Positions 26,621 through 35,033 of a stretch of 64,000 nucleotides of DNA are shown piece by piece. This stretch comes from Rhodococcus yananensis (GTDB lineage: Bacteria > Actinomycetota > Actinomycetes > Mycobacteriales > Mycobacteriaceae). Positions within the stretch are counted from its first letter, which is position 1; every line of letters begins with the position of its first letter. The notes below the pieces were generated by a model, which searched no databases, was not told the origin of the DNA, and saw only the letters and a program-made list of their open reading frames with translations. The position numbers and the translations under genes were made by a program. The stretch is from contig NZ_JAIYEP010000010.1 in the NCBI RefSeq assembly GCF_020515525.1, positions 29,327 through 93,326 on the forward strand, written 5' to 3'.

Positions 26621-27667
26621 TCAGATGATTCCGACTTCGGCGAGCAACGCTTGCGTCTGCTCCAGGGATGCCAGATCGCCGAGGTCGATGTCGGACACAC
26701 CCAACTCGGCCAGCGGCGGGAGATCGTAGTCGGACTCGACACCGTCGATCACAGGGTACTCGGCGGTCTCGTTCGCGAAGTAGGTCTGCGATTCGGCGGA
26801 GAGCAGTTCACGGATGAACTCCTGTGCCGCAGCCTGGTTGTCCGAGGCCGCGAGGACACCCACGCCCGCCACGTTGACCAACGCCCCGGGGTCGCCGGGT
26901 GCGAAGTAGTGCAATGCGATGGGAGCGTCTCCACCGCGTTCGGCCGTGAACGGGTACCAGTAGTAGTGGTTGGTCAGTCCCGCGGTGATCTGCCCGTCGT
27001 TCACCGCCGAGATCAACGGTCCGTTGCCCTCGAACGGCACCGGGTCGTTCGCGACGAATCCTTCGAGCCACTCCCGGGCACCGTCCTCGCCGCGCTGGAC
27101 ACGCAGTGCGGTGACGAACGCCTGGAAGGACGCATTCGTCGGTGCGTATCCGATCGTCCCCCGCCATCTCGGGTCGAGCAATCCGTCGATGCCGTCGGGG
27201 AGCTCGGTCGGCTGCACGAGATCGGTGTTGTACGCGAGGACCCGCGCACGCGCGGACGTGGCGACCCACGTCCCGTCGGCGGCCCGATACTGTTCGGGAA
27301 CGAGCTGCAGGACGTCGTCCGGTAGTGGTGCGAGCGCTCCCGCATCGTCGAGGACACCCAGGGCGCCCGCGTCCTGGCCGTAGAACACGTCCGCCGGCGT
27401 CGCGTCGCCTTCCTCCAGGATCTTCGCCGCCTGCGCGTTCGTGTTGCCGGAGTAGTCCACCTCGATGTCGCCGCCGATCCGCTCGATCAGCGGATCGACC
27501 AGATCCTCGTCGCGACCCGAATAGACGACCAGGGACACATCACCGTCCGCGTTCGCGGTAGTCGCCGACGCCTCCGAGGGATCGGGTTCGGACGAGCCGC
27601 ACGCAACCAGTCCGGCCGCCACCACAGCACCGACCGACAGCGCCGCCATCCGTCGCAGAACCACCAT
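26621..27667 (-). CDS. Iron(III) ABC transporter substrate-binding lipoprotein
   Basis: A 348-residue FbpA/FutA-type protein. The lipobox GLVAC places the lipidated Cys at about residue 23. The N-terminal LVVYSGRDEDLVDPLIER strand and the NHYYWYPF segment supply the adjacent tyrosines typical of ferric-iron ligands. ATG 27667 has AGGAG five bases upstream, better than GTG 27673. A candidate IdeR box lies about 135 bases upstream, so the operon is probably iron-repressed. Confidence 0.92.
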   Translation of the reverse strand: MVVLRRMAALSVGAVVAAGLVACGSSEPDPSEASATTANADGDVSLVVYSGRDEDLVDPLIERIGGDIEVDYSGNTNAQAAKILEEGDATPADVFYGQDAGALGVLDDAGALAPLPDDVLQLVPEQYRAADGTWVATSARARVLAYNTDLVQPTELPDGIDGLLDPRWRGTIGYAPTNASFQAFVTALRVQRGEDGAREWLEGFVANDPVPFEGNGPLISAVNDGQITAGLTNHYYWYPFTAERGGDAPIALHYFAPGDPGALVNVAGVGVLAASDNQAAAQEFIRELLSAESQTYFANETAEYPVIDGVESDYDLPPLAELGVSDIDLGDLASLEQTQALLAEVGII

Positions 27668-27800
27668 ATTCACTCCTGCTCACCGCGTGAAACATCGGAC
27701 ATGGACTCCGCACCCGCGCCGCTCACGGTGTCGATCGGTCCTCGGCCCCCTGATCCGGGAGAGCGATCCGGGAACGCGACGAGCCGACACCGCAACCTGC

Positions 27801-27819
27801 ATAGGTTAGGATTTCCTGC
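27801..27819 (-). promoter_or_regulatory. Candidate IdeR/DtxR iron box
   Basis: The plus-strand 19-mer ATAGGTTAGGATTTCCTGC contains the perfect half-site TAGGTTAGG and matches about 13 of 19 positions of the DtxR/IdeR consensus. It is upstream of the iron(III) ABC operon. Confidence 0.65.
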
Positions 27820-27926
27820 ATCGTAGACGGACGCGCGCGGTTTTGCACGATAATCCGACATAACCGACAAATCACCTGGATATGGCCGCGGAATGCGCCC
27901 CGTCGGTGCCCGCGTCACCGCCGAAC

Positions 27927-29495
27927 TCAGAACACCGCGTCGACATCGCGCGCGACGATGTCGTCACCGCCGAATTCGGCGAGCGCCGCGATGGTCATCG
28001 ACGGATTGCAGGCCCCGGTGGAGCCCGGGATCCGGGCGCCGTCGACGACGTAGAGGCCGCGTTGCCCGTGCACCCGCCCCGCGTCGTCGCACACGGTGCC
28101 CATCGGGGCGCCGCCGAGCGGATGGAAGGTGTTCACGTCGACGGCGTTCACGTCGATCATCACCGCGGCCGGCCCGGCGATCCTGCGGATCCGGGTCTCG
28201 ATGGCCCGGGTCAGGTCCCGGTCGTAGGCCTGGTCCCAGTTCAGGACGGCGTCGTCACGCGCGGGATCGTAGTGCCAGCGCCCGAGCCCCCGCACCACAC
28301 CGAGCCCGATCACCGAGGTGGTACCCAGGTCGGCGGGGAACGGGACCGGACCGGTGACGATCATGAGTGCACCGGCAGGATCGGTGTGGTCGCGCATACC
28401 GACGCACGCCGGCCCACCCTGGAAGGCGCCGGGGCTCAGCATCGGGGTGGTCACCGAGAACACCCGGTCACCGTTGTTTCCCCACCCCGTTCCCACCGCG
28501 TCGGGCAGGTCCGGGATCAACCCCTTGCCGTGCGCCTTCATCAGCAGCCGGGTGGTACCCGCGGAGCCTCCACCGAGGAACAGCGCGTCCGAGACGATGC
28601 GCTTGCGTTCGAGGACGGTGCCGTCGGTGTGGATCCGGTCGACGTGTGTGATCCACGTGCCGTCCGCGGCGCGTTCGATGTCGTTCACGCGGTGCAGCGG
28701 CTCGACCCGGACGCGGCCGGTTGCCTCCGCCTGCGCCAGATAGGTCACGTCGACGGAGAACTTGCCGCCGTTGTTCACCCCGTAGATCACGTCGCCCGTG
28801 GTGTAGGACGGCTTCAGCTCGCCGGTGAGCTCGCGTCGCGCATAGTCCCAGTCGATGGGCATGGGCACCCGGAACGTCTCGAACCCTTCGGCACCCGCAC
28901 GATCGAGGAACTGCCGTGACGAGCGGTACCGTTCGTGGCCGAGCACGTCATCGGGGATCGTGGCGAGCCGCAGGGTGCGGGCCACCCGGCGGTAGTGGTC
29001 GGCGTCGAGTCTGTCGTAGTCGATCGACGACGAGACCGATTCGGCGAACCGGTCGCCGTCGGGCTGCAGCGTCATACCGTGATACGGCAGGGAACTGCCG
29101 CCGACACCCGCACCGCACAGGATGTCCATCCCGTTCCCGCGGATCCGCTCGATCAGCCCGGTGAACGGGTCGGTGGGCACGGGCGGGGTGCCGGTCATCA
29201 CCGGCACCGGCGACAGCCACGACATGCGCCGGTCGGGTTGCAGCATGTGCGGGAAGGTCTCGGCGTTCGGCCCGGTCGGCCAGCGGATTCCCCGTTCCAA
29301 CACGAGGGTCGACACTCCCGCTCGGCCGAGGTGCAGGGCGGTGATCGCCCCACCGAAGCCGCTGCCGACGACGACGGCCCGATGCCGCTCCTCGGTCACA
29401 GAGGCCCGCGCGCGGGGAACGGCGGTCAGGGTCAGCGCGAGTGCGGCGGCCGTGGCGCCGCCCAGGAATGTGCGGCGCGACAGCGCGGTATCCAC
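27927..29495 (-). CDS. Tat-exported GMC oxidoreductase, class I cholesterol-oxidase-like
   Basis: A 522-residue FAD enzyme. The twin-arginine signal SRRTFLGG (6-13) is followed by an Ala-rich hydrophobic stretch, so it should be exported folded. The FAD fold is VVVGSGFGGAITALHLGRAG. DILCGAGVGGSSLPYHG is the GMC substrate loop. The C-terminal FHPLGGAPMG and GACNPSMTIAALAE carry the His and Asn pair used by cholesterol oxidases ChoA/ChoE. GTG 29495 follows AAGGTAAGGA. Last gene of the CYP51 operon direction, 67 bases after the unknown gene. Sterol specificity is inferred. Confidence 0.87.
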   Translation of the reverse strand: MDTALSRRTFLGGATAAALALTLTAVPRARASVTEERHRAVVVGSGFGGAITALHLGRAGVSTLVLERGIRWPTGPNAETFPHMLQPDRRMSWLSPVPVMTGTPPVPTDPFTGLIERIRGNGMDILCGAGVGGSSLPYHGMTLQPDGDRFAESVSSSIDYDRLDADHYRRVARTLRLATIPDDVLGHERYRSSRQFLDRAGAEGFETFRVPMPIDWDYARRELTGELKPSYTTGDVIYGVNNGGKFSVDVTYLAQAEATGRVRVEPLHRVNDIERAADGTWITHVDRIHTDGTVLERKRIVSDALFLGGGSAGTTRLLMKAHGKGLIPDLPDAVGTGWGNNGDRVFSVTTPMLSPGAFQGGPACVGMRDHTDPAGALMIVTGPVPFPADLGTTSVIGLGVVRGLGRWHYDPARDDAVLNWDQAYDRDLTRAIETRIRRIAGPAAVMIDVNAVDVNTFHPLGGAPMGTVCDDAGRVHGQRGLYVVDGARIPGSTGACNPSMTIAALAEFGGDDIVARDVDAVF

Positions 29496-29562
29496 TTGTA
29501 TGTCCTTACCTTTCGGTGTTCCGTGTGCGTCGCCGCGCGCGGTCGAACATCGGGAAAGACGA

Positions 29563-30819
29563 TCAGAGGACGGTGAGCGGCAACGGGATGCCGCGGTCCT
29601 CGAAGACGAACGCGGCACCCGAGGAGAACCGGGTGATCGCGACGTCTGCGTGTTCACGGGCAGGTTCGGGTGTGCGGACGACGTCGACGACGAGTGCGTC
29701 CTCGGTCTCCGCGACCACACGCGAGGTGAAGTGCGTATCGACGCCTCGGACGAGCGCGTCGAGCGGGTCGAGGTGGTCGGCGTCGACGAAGGTGGTCCAG
29801 CCGCCGTCCTCGTCGATGCCCGCGCCGCGGCCGAGCCGCAGACGCACCCGGTCGGCGTGGGGTTCGACGATCCGGTCCACGTACTGGTGCGGCGCGAACA
29901 CCGGGTGCAGGTCGAGTACCGCGGCCAGACCCTCGAACGTCCCCGGCAGCCCGAGGGCGTTGCGGATCCGTTCGGAGGTGAGCCCCGCGATCCCCGTCAG
30001 CTGCCGCCGGAGCAGCGTTGCCGCGGACTCCTCGTCCGTGCGGCGGCGTACCCCGATGAGGAATCCCAGCGTGAGCAGGTGCTGCTGCAGGCACACCTCC
30101 TCGGCGATCCGGACGAGCGCCGACCGGGAGAAATCGGCGAACCGCACGTCCGACAGCAGCGGACCCGCATAGTCGTCACGGCCGCCTCCCCCGCGGACGA
30201 TGGGGCTCAGGTCGAGACCCGCGGCGACACTGCGACCGACCTGTTCGGTGTGCGATTCCATGCGGGGCGGCACGTGTGCCGGGTCGATCGTCACGGTCCA
30301 CGCGCAGTGCGGATGACGGTCGGCGGGTCGGCGCGGCGGCCGGTGGATCGGCCGCACCCGGGCGTGCGGGTTCGTCGCCAGGGCGGTCGCGTCGAAGGTC
30401 GGGTCCTCGATGTCGTGGCACATCGCGGTGACGTAGTCGTCGCCGAGCGGTTCGACGTCCACGAGGGCACCGCAGTGATCGAGCCAGAACTCCCCGTGGT
30501 CGCGGTCGTCGACGCGATACCGGAAGTCCATGAACTGCGGAGGTGCCCCGATGTCGAGTTGCAGCCCTTTGAAGATGGTTTCGACGTCGTCGCCCTCGTA
30601 TCCGAGAGCGCGTTGCATCCGTCGGGTGTACCACGGGGACGACGCCTGCCATTCCTCGATCGCGACGGCGGCCATGCCGTCACGACCGAAGGCGGAGATC
30701 AGGTGCGCCATCCCCGACCGGTCGATGAGCTGGCCGCACAGCAACAGTTCCGGGACCAGGACGGCGAGATCGCTGCGGGACAGCGCCGCGAACGACCCGC
30801 CGGTGCGCGCCGTCGTCAC
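29563..30819 (-). CDS. Unknown protein with a His/Cys-rich block, in the CYP51 operon
   Basis: A 418-residue cytosolic-looking protein without signal peptide or membrane segments. I recognise no named family. Residues about 108-172 are rich in potential metal ligands: DHCGAL, AMCHDIEDPTFD and HRPPRRPADRHPHCAW contain at least seven His and three Cys. The C-terminal half looks alpha-helical. GTG 30819 overlaps the NTF2-like gene's stop (GTGA); GTG 30822 is equally possible. Tight coupling to the P450/ferredoxin operon suggests it acts on the same substrate or electron path. Confidence 0.8.
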   Translation of the reverse strand: MTTARTGGSFAALSRSDLAVLVPELLLCGQLIDRSGMAHLISAFGRDGMAAVAIEEWQASSPWYTRRMQRALGYEGDDVETIFKGLQLDIGAPPQFMDFRYRVDDRDHGEFWLDHCGALVDVEPLGDDYVTAMCHDIEDPTFDATALATNPHARVRPIHRPPRRPADRHPHCAWTVTIDPAHVPPRMESHTEQVGRSVAAGLDLSPIVRGGGGRDDYAGPLLSDVRFADFSRSALVRIAEEVCLQQHLLTLGFLIGVRRRTDEESAATLLRRQLTGIAGLTSERIRNALGLPGTFEGLAAVLDLHPVFAPHQYVDRIVEPHADRVRLRLGRGAGIDEDGGWTTFVDADHLDPLDALVRGVDTHFTSRVVAETEDALVVDVVRTPEPAREHADVAITRFSSGAAFVFEDRGIPLPLTVL

Positions 30820-31367
30820 CACAGCGAGACCGGTGCCTGCCCCGCCGGGTACCAGCCGGGTAGGCGCTTACCCGAGGTGGAGCGTTCGATGCGCTTGTGC
30901 ATCCCGTCGGACAACGCCCGGTCGGTGATCATCTCGAGGAACAGGTGGGAGACGTTCCCGAAGTCGAAGAAGTCCCGTTGCCACGACCACCGGAAGTCGC
31001 CGCCGTACCGGAACCAACTGCCGCCGATGCCGTGCACCGCGTAGTGGGAGCCGTCCTCGCGGGTGGCGTCGGCGACCTGCTTCCACAGGCCGATGACGTC
31101 GCCGCTGCGGTCGTCGACGACGAACTGCTGGTACGGGTACTCCCAGCCTTCGAGGCCCCTCATCTCCTGCCCGAGCGCGAGATCTCGGATCTCGTCGCGT
31201 CCCACGGCCATGAAGTCGTCCTTCGGCCCGTAGTTCCACCCGTAGGTGGCGTCCTCGGTGTACATCTCGGCGAGCGGCGTCCAGTCCCCCGCCGCCTCGG
31301 CCTTCTTGTTGGCGTCGATCCAGCGGGTGATCATCTCGTCCAGCTCGGCACGGTCGAACGTGGCCAT
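30816..31367 (-). CDS. NTF2-like (SnoaL-type) protein, Rv0762c-like
   Basis: A 183-residue protein of the NTF2-like superfamily, whose members include ketosteroid isomerases and polyketide cyclases. The N-terminal ELDEMITRWIDANKKAEAAGDWTPLAEMYTEDATYGWN is a typical cone-fold start; WSWQRDFFDFGNVSHLFLEMI is the strand that closes the pocket. ATG 31367 has AGGAG nearby. It lies 86 bases after the ferredoxin, separated by a short tandem repeat. A role as isomerase or hydratase on the P450 product is an inference. Confidence 0.85.
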   Translation of the reverse strand: MATFDRAELDEMITRWIDANKKAEAAGDWTPLAEMYTEDATYGWNYGPKDDFMAVGRDEIRDLALGQEMRGLEGWEYPYQQFVVDDRSGDVIGLWKQVADATREDGSHYAVHGIGGSWFRYGGDFRWSWQRDFFDFGNVSHLFLEMITDRALSDGMHKRIERSTSGKRLPGWYPAGQAPVSLW

Positions 31368-31415
31368 CGCGTGTCTCCTGAGTGAGTGGGCTGTCGGTGG
31401 TACTGCTTGACGGTC

Positions 31416-31450
31416 GTGCGGGAAGATCTGTGCGGGAAGATCTGTGCGGG
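31416..31450. repeat. 14-bp tandem repeat, 2.5 copies
   Basis: GTGCGGGAAGATCT occurs at 31416-31429 and 31430-31443, with a partial third copy to 31450, in the gap between the ferredoxin and NTF2-like genes. It ends close to the ferredoxin stop. It is probably a slippage product; a regulatory role is possible. Confidence 0.8.
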
Positions 31451-31453
31451 TGC

Positions 31454-31648
31454 TCAGTCCTCGATGATGCGCAGCGCCCGTGTCGGGCAGTAGCGCACCG
31501 CGTTCTCGACGTCGCCGCGCAGGTCGTCGGGAACGTCGGCGAGCAGGATCTCGACGGTGCCGTGTCTGGGGACGGTGAACACGTCGGGTGCCTCCATCGA
31601 GCACATGGCGTGCCCCTGGCACAGGTCGAGGTCGGCTTCGACTTTCAC
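31454..31648 (-). CDS. [3Fe-4S] ferredoxin, electron donor to the P450s
   Basis: A 64-residue ferredoxin with Cys10, His13, Cys16 and Cys54-Pro, the CxxHxxC...CP pattern of P450-associated [3Fe-4S] ferredoxins in which His replaces the second of four cysteines. It resembles Rv0763c beside CYP51 in M. tuberculosis. GTG 31648 starts eight bases after the CYP51 stop, with GGAGG overlapping the end of cyp51. It should pass electrons to CYP51 and perhaps the two other P450s of the operon. Confidence 0.93.
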   Translation of the reverse strand: MKVEADLDLCQGHAMCSMEAPDVFTVPRHGTVEILLADVPDDLRGDVENAVRYCPTRALRIIED

Positions 31649-31655
31649 GGTGGTC

Positions 31656-33029
31656 TCACCTCCGGGCGCGACGGCGGTACCGCACCGCGCACGGTTGCGC
31701 GAGCTGCACCACCATCTTCGAGTGATCGTTGCGGTAGGTGTCGGCGGGCTGGGCAAGTTCGAACTCGTAGTCGCGCAACATGATCGAGAACATCGCCTTG
31801 AGCTGCATGAGCGCGAACGCCGCGCCGACACACCGGTGCCGGCCCGCCCCGAACGGAATCCACGTCCACCGGTTGACGATGTCCTCCTGGTTCGGATCGA
31901 TGTACCGGCCCGGATCGAACACATCGGGATCGGGGAAATCCTCCGGGATGCGATTGGAGATCGCCGGTGTCGCACCGACCAGATCCCCTTCGGCGATGCG
32001 ATGACCGGCGACCTCGAAGTCCGCGCGGGCGACGCGCAGCAGCAGGATCAGCGGCGGATGCATCCGCAGGGTCTCCTTCAGCACCGCCTCGAGTACCGGA
32101 ATCTGCCGCAGAGCATGAAAACTCACGTCCTGACCGTCTGCGTAGATGCCGTCGAGTTCCTCGGCGACCTGCCGCATGTACTCGGGATTGCGGAGCAGTT
32201 CGATCAGCGCCCACGCCGCCGTCCCCGACGTCGTGTGGTGGCCGGCGAACATCATCGAGATAAAGATGCCGGTGACCTCGTCGGCGCTGAACCGTGGATC
32301 ACCGTTCTCGTCGGGCACCGACACCAGCACGTCGAGAAGGTCGCGATCCTCCTTGCCCTGAGGGGGATTCGCGATCCGTTCGTCCATGATCTCCTGGACG
32401 AGGGCGACGAGTCCGCGGCGGGCCTCGTCTCGGCGCCGGAAGCTCTCGATCGGCGCGTACGGGTCGACGAAGGCCAGTGCGTCCGTGCCCTTCTCCAGAT
32501 CGTGGTACAGCCGCGCGAACCGACTGTCGAGCCGGTCGCGGAACTTCTTGCCGATCAGGCATGCCGACGACGTGTAGATCGTCAGTTCCGCGAAGAACTC
32601 GAGCAGGTCGATCTCGCCCTCGTCGCCCCAGCCCGCAACCATGTCCTGCACCTCGCGGTCGATGGTCGCTGCGTGCCCCTTCATCTGTTCACCGCGCAAC
32701 GCCGTGTTGTGCAGCATCTCCTTGCGCCGCTCGGGGCTCGCGTCGAAGACCACGCCCTCCCCGAACACGGGCTTCATGAACGGGTAGGCGGCCTGCTGAT
32801 CGAGATCCTCGTCGGCGGAGCGGAAGAAGAACTCGTTCGCCTCCGCGCCGGAGAGCAGCACGACGTTCCTGTCGGCGAGGCGGAACGCTCCGACGTCGCC
32901 GCATTCCCGCCGCACCCGGTTCATCAGGGCGATCGGGTCGCTGCGCAGTTCCTCGAGATGTCCGTGCTCGTGTTCGCCCCCGGAGACGACCTTCGGTGCG
33001 ACGAGAATGTCGGGTGATCCTGCGTTCAC
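31656..33029 (-). CDS. cyp51: Cytochrome P450 CYP51, sterol 14-alpha-demethylase
   Basis: A 457-residue P450 that closely matches mycobacterial CYP51B1. The CYP51 substrate-recognition signature YPFMKPVFGEGVVFDASP, the I-helix AGHHTTSGT, ExxR motif KETLR and heme ligand FGAGRHRC (Cys about 400) are intact, as is the C-terminal RNDHSKMVVQLAQP. GTG 33029 overlaps the SDR stop (GTGA). The family removes the 14-alpha-methyl group of lanosterol-type sterols; the native bacterial substrate is unsettled. The next gene is its ferredoxin. Confidence 0.96.
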   Translation of the reverse strand: MNAGSPDILVAPKVVSGGEHEHGHLEELRSDPIALMNRVRRECGDVGAFRLADRNVVLLSGAEANEFFFRSADEDLDQQAAYPFMKPVFGEGVVFDASPERRKEMLHNTALRGEQMKGHAATIDREVQDMVAGWGDEGEIDLLEFFAELTIYTSSACLIGKKFRDRLDSRFARLYHDLEKGTDALAFVDPYAPIESFRRRDEARRGLVALVQEIMDERIANPPQGKEDRDLLDVLVSVPDENGDPRFSADEVTGIFISMMFAGHHTTSGTAAWALIELLRNPEYMRQVAEELDGIYADGQDVSFHALRQIPVLEAVLKETLRMHPPLILLLRVARADFEVAGHRIAEGDLVGATPAISNRIPEDFPDPDVFDPGRYIDPNQEDIVNRWTWIPFGAGRHRCVGAAFALMQLKAMFSIMLRDYEFELAQPADTYRNDHSKMVVQLAQPCAVRYRRRARR

Positions 33030-33811
33030 TTGTCTTCCTTCCGCAGCGGTGCCTCGGGTTGCACCTCGATGAGCACGATGTGGGCGCCGCGCGGCGCCGA
33101 GACGACGGACACCGCGGCGGCGGCGATGTCGGATGCCCGCAGGAGATAGGGGTGGCGGGCCAGACCCCAGTGGATCCAGTCCTCGAGCAGCGGACCGACG
33201 ACGCGCTCCGGCTGGTCCGCGCCCGCCGCCGTCTGCGTCGGCCCCGGGCGGACGGTCGAGGCGCGCACACCGGTGCCCTCGAGTTCCATCCGCATCTGCC
33301 GCACCAGCGCTTCGAGACCGGTCTTGGCCCCGATGTATGCACCGGCTCGGGGACGGGCCTCGACAGCGCAGTCGGAGCCGATCACCACGAAATCACCGCG
33401 GGCGCGGTCGATCATGCCGGGGATCACGCGGTGCGCGAGACGCTGCGTGCCACCGAGGTGTACGTCGACCTGGAATTCGAAGCGGTCCGGGTCCATCTCG
33501 TGGACGAGCGCGAAGTCCATGTCGCCGGCACCGGACACCACGATCTCGGTCGGTCCGTGCGCGGACTCCGCGGCGGTGACGAATGCGTCGACGGAATCGG
33601 TGGACGACACGTCGAGGTGGTGGGCGACGGCCCGACCGCCCTCGGCGCGGATCTTCTCGGCGATCGCTTCGCACTCGTCGACGCGCCGCGCCCCGAGCGC
33701 GACGGGGTGCCCCAGTTCGGCGAGGGCGTAGGCGGTGGCGGTGCCGATGCCGGACGAGGCTCCGGTGACGAGGGCGGGCCGGCGTGCGGGATGCGGGTCG
33801 AATCTAGGCAT
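33026..33811 (-). CDS. Short-chain dehydrogenase, Rv0765c-like
   Basis: A 261-residue SDR. TGASSGIGTATAYAL (about 17-31) is the cofactor site, with catalytic YIGAK (YxxxK) near residue 153. The stop overlaps the CYP51 start and its ATG overlaps the CYP123-like stop by eight bases, so it is translationally coupled to both P450s. It probably oxidises an alcohol or reduces a ketone formed by them. Confidence 0.92.
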   Translation of the reverse strand: MPRFDPHPARRPALVTGASSGIGTATAYALAELGHPVALGARRVDECEAIAEKIRAEGGRAVAHHLDVSSTDSVDAFVTAAESAHGPTEIVVSGAGDMDFALVHEMDPDRFEFQVDVHLGGTQRLAHRVIPGMIDRARGDFVVIGSDCAVEARPRAGAYIGAKTGLEALVRQMRMELEGTGVRASTVRPGPTQTAAGADQPERVVGPLLEDWIHWGLARHPYLLRASDIAAAAVSVVSAPRGAHIVLIEVQPEAPLRKEDK

Positions 33812-35030
33812 GTCGCTCGGTCACCTTCACGGGGAGGGCGGCGAAGCCGCGGACGTTGGTGGAGTGGACGCGTTCGCACCGGTCGAAGTCGACGTCGTAG
33901 TCGGCGACGCGCCGCGCGAACTGTTCGAGGGCGATGTTCGCCTCGAGCCGCGCGAGGTGGGCTCCGAGGCAGAAATGCACTCCCCCACCGAAACTCGCGA
34001 TCTTGTTGGTGCTGTCCCGGTCGATGCGGAACTCGTCGGCGTCGTCGAAGACGGCGGAATCGCGGTTGGCCGATCCGATGAGCAGGAGCACCTTGTCGCC
34101 GGCGCGGATGGTGGACCCGTGCAGGTCGATGTCCTCCGCCGCCGTGCGGGCGACCAGCTGACTGGACGTGTCGTAGCGGAGGGTCTCCTCCACCCAGTCG
34201 GGCGCTCGGTGCGGGTCGGTGAGCACCCGCGACACCTGGTCCTGCGCGCGGGCACCCCAGTAGAGGGCGTTGCCGAGGAGTTTGGTGGTGGTCTCGTTGC
34301 CTGCGACGACCATGAGGAACATGAATCCGATGATCTCGTCGTCGGTGAGCCGGTCGCCGTCGATCTCGGCGTCGAGCAGCGCGGACGTGAGATCGGACGT
34401 GGCGGCGCGGCGGCGCTCGGCGATCATGTCCGCGTAGTAGCCCACGAGGTTCAGGGACGCCTCCATCGCGGCGACCGGGACGTCGAGCACCCCTTCCTCC
34501 CGGTGCACGACGAGGTCGGCGAGCCGTCGGATCTCCGCGCGATCGACCTCGGGCACCCCCATGAGTTCGGAGATCACATCCATCGGGAGTTTGCCGGCGA
34601 CCTCGGCGATCCAGTCGAATTCGCCGGCGTCGAGGGCGGGTTCGAGGTAGCCCAGAGTCAGTTCGAGGATGCGCTCCTGCAGATCGGCGACGCGCCGGGG
34701 GGTGAATCCCTTCGACACGAGTTGCCGCATCCGCATGTGCCGCGGATCGTCCATCGCGAGGAACGACATGACCTTGTGCGCGTGCGGGCCGTACGCGGAC
34801 GGATCGAGGGAGACGCCGTTGGCGCTGGACAGTCGCGCGTTGTCGCGGAAGGCGGCGACGACGTCGGCGTGCCGCGACACGGCCCAGAAGTCGAGCTCAC
34901 GATTGCGGTAGAGGGGGGCCTCCTCCCGCAGTCGACGGTAGGTCGGGTAGGGATCCTCGTGGAACCCGTAGTCGTAGGGGTCGAAGTTCGGTGGATCGAG
35001 CGACACGGACTCCGGAGAGGCCTGGATCAT
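33804..35030 (-). CDS. Cytochrome P450, CYP123-like
   Basis: A 408-residue P450. The N-terminal DPYDYGFHEDPYPTYRRLREEAPLYRN, KLPMDVISELMGVP, I-helix AGNETTTKLL and heme-binding FGGGVHFCLG (Cys about 354) match CYP123 of M. tuberculosis, which occupies the same operon position. ATG 35030 lies three bases after the TetR stop. Substrate unknown. Confidence 0.92.
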   Translation of the reverse strand: MIQASPESVSLDPPNFDPYDYGFHEDPYPTYRRLREEAPLYRNRELDFWAVSRHADVVAAFRDNARLSSANGVSLDPSAYGPHAHKVMSFLAMDDPRHMRMRQLVSKGFTPRRVADLQERILELTLGYLEPALDAGEFDWIAEVAGKLPMDVISELMGVPEVDRAEIRRLADLVVHREEGVLDVPVAAMEASLNLVGYYADMIAERRRAATSDLTSALLDAEIDGDRLTDDEIIGFMFLMVVAGNETTTKLLGNALYWGARAQDQVSRVLTDPHRAPDWVEETLRYDTSSQLVARTAAEDIDLHGSTIRAGDKVLLLIGSANRDSAVFDDADEFRIDRDSTNKIASFGGGVHFCLGAHLARLEANIALEQFARRVADYDVDFDRCERVHSTNVRGFAALPVKVTERHA

Positions 35031-35033
35031 GGA

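Noticed and set aside
24482..27325. A 947-codon open frame antisense to the iron ABC transporter genes
   Set aside because: It is Arg/His-rich low-complexity, has no domain, and covers three well-supported coupled genes on the other strand. High-GC DNA commonly yields such frames.
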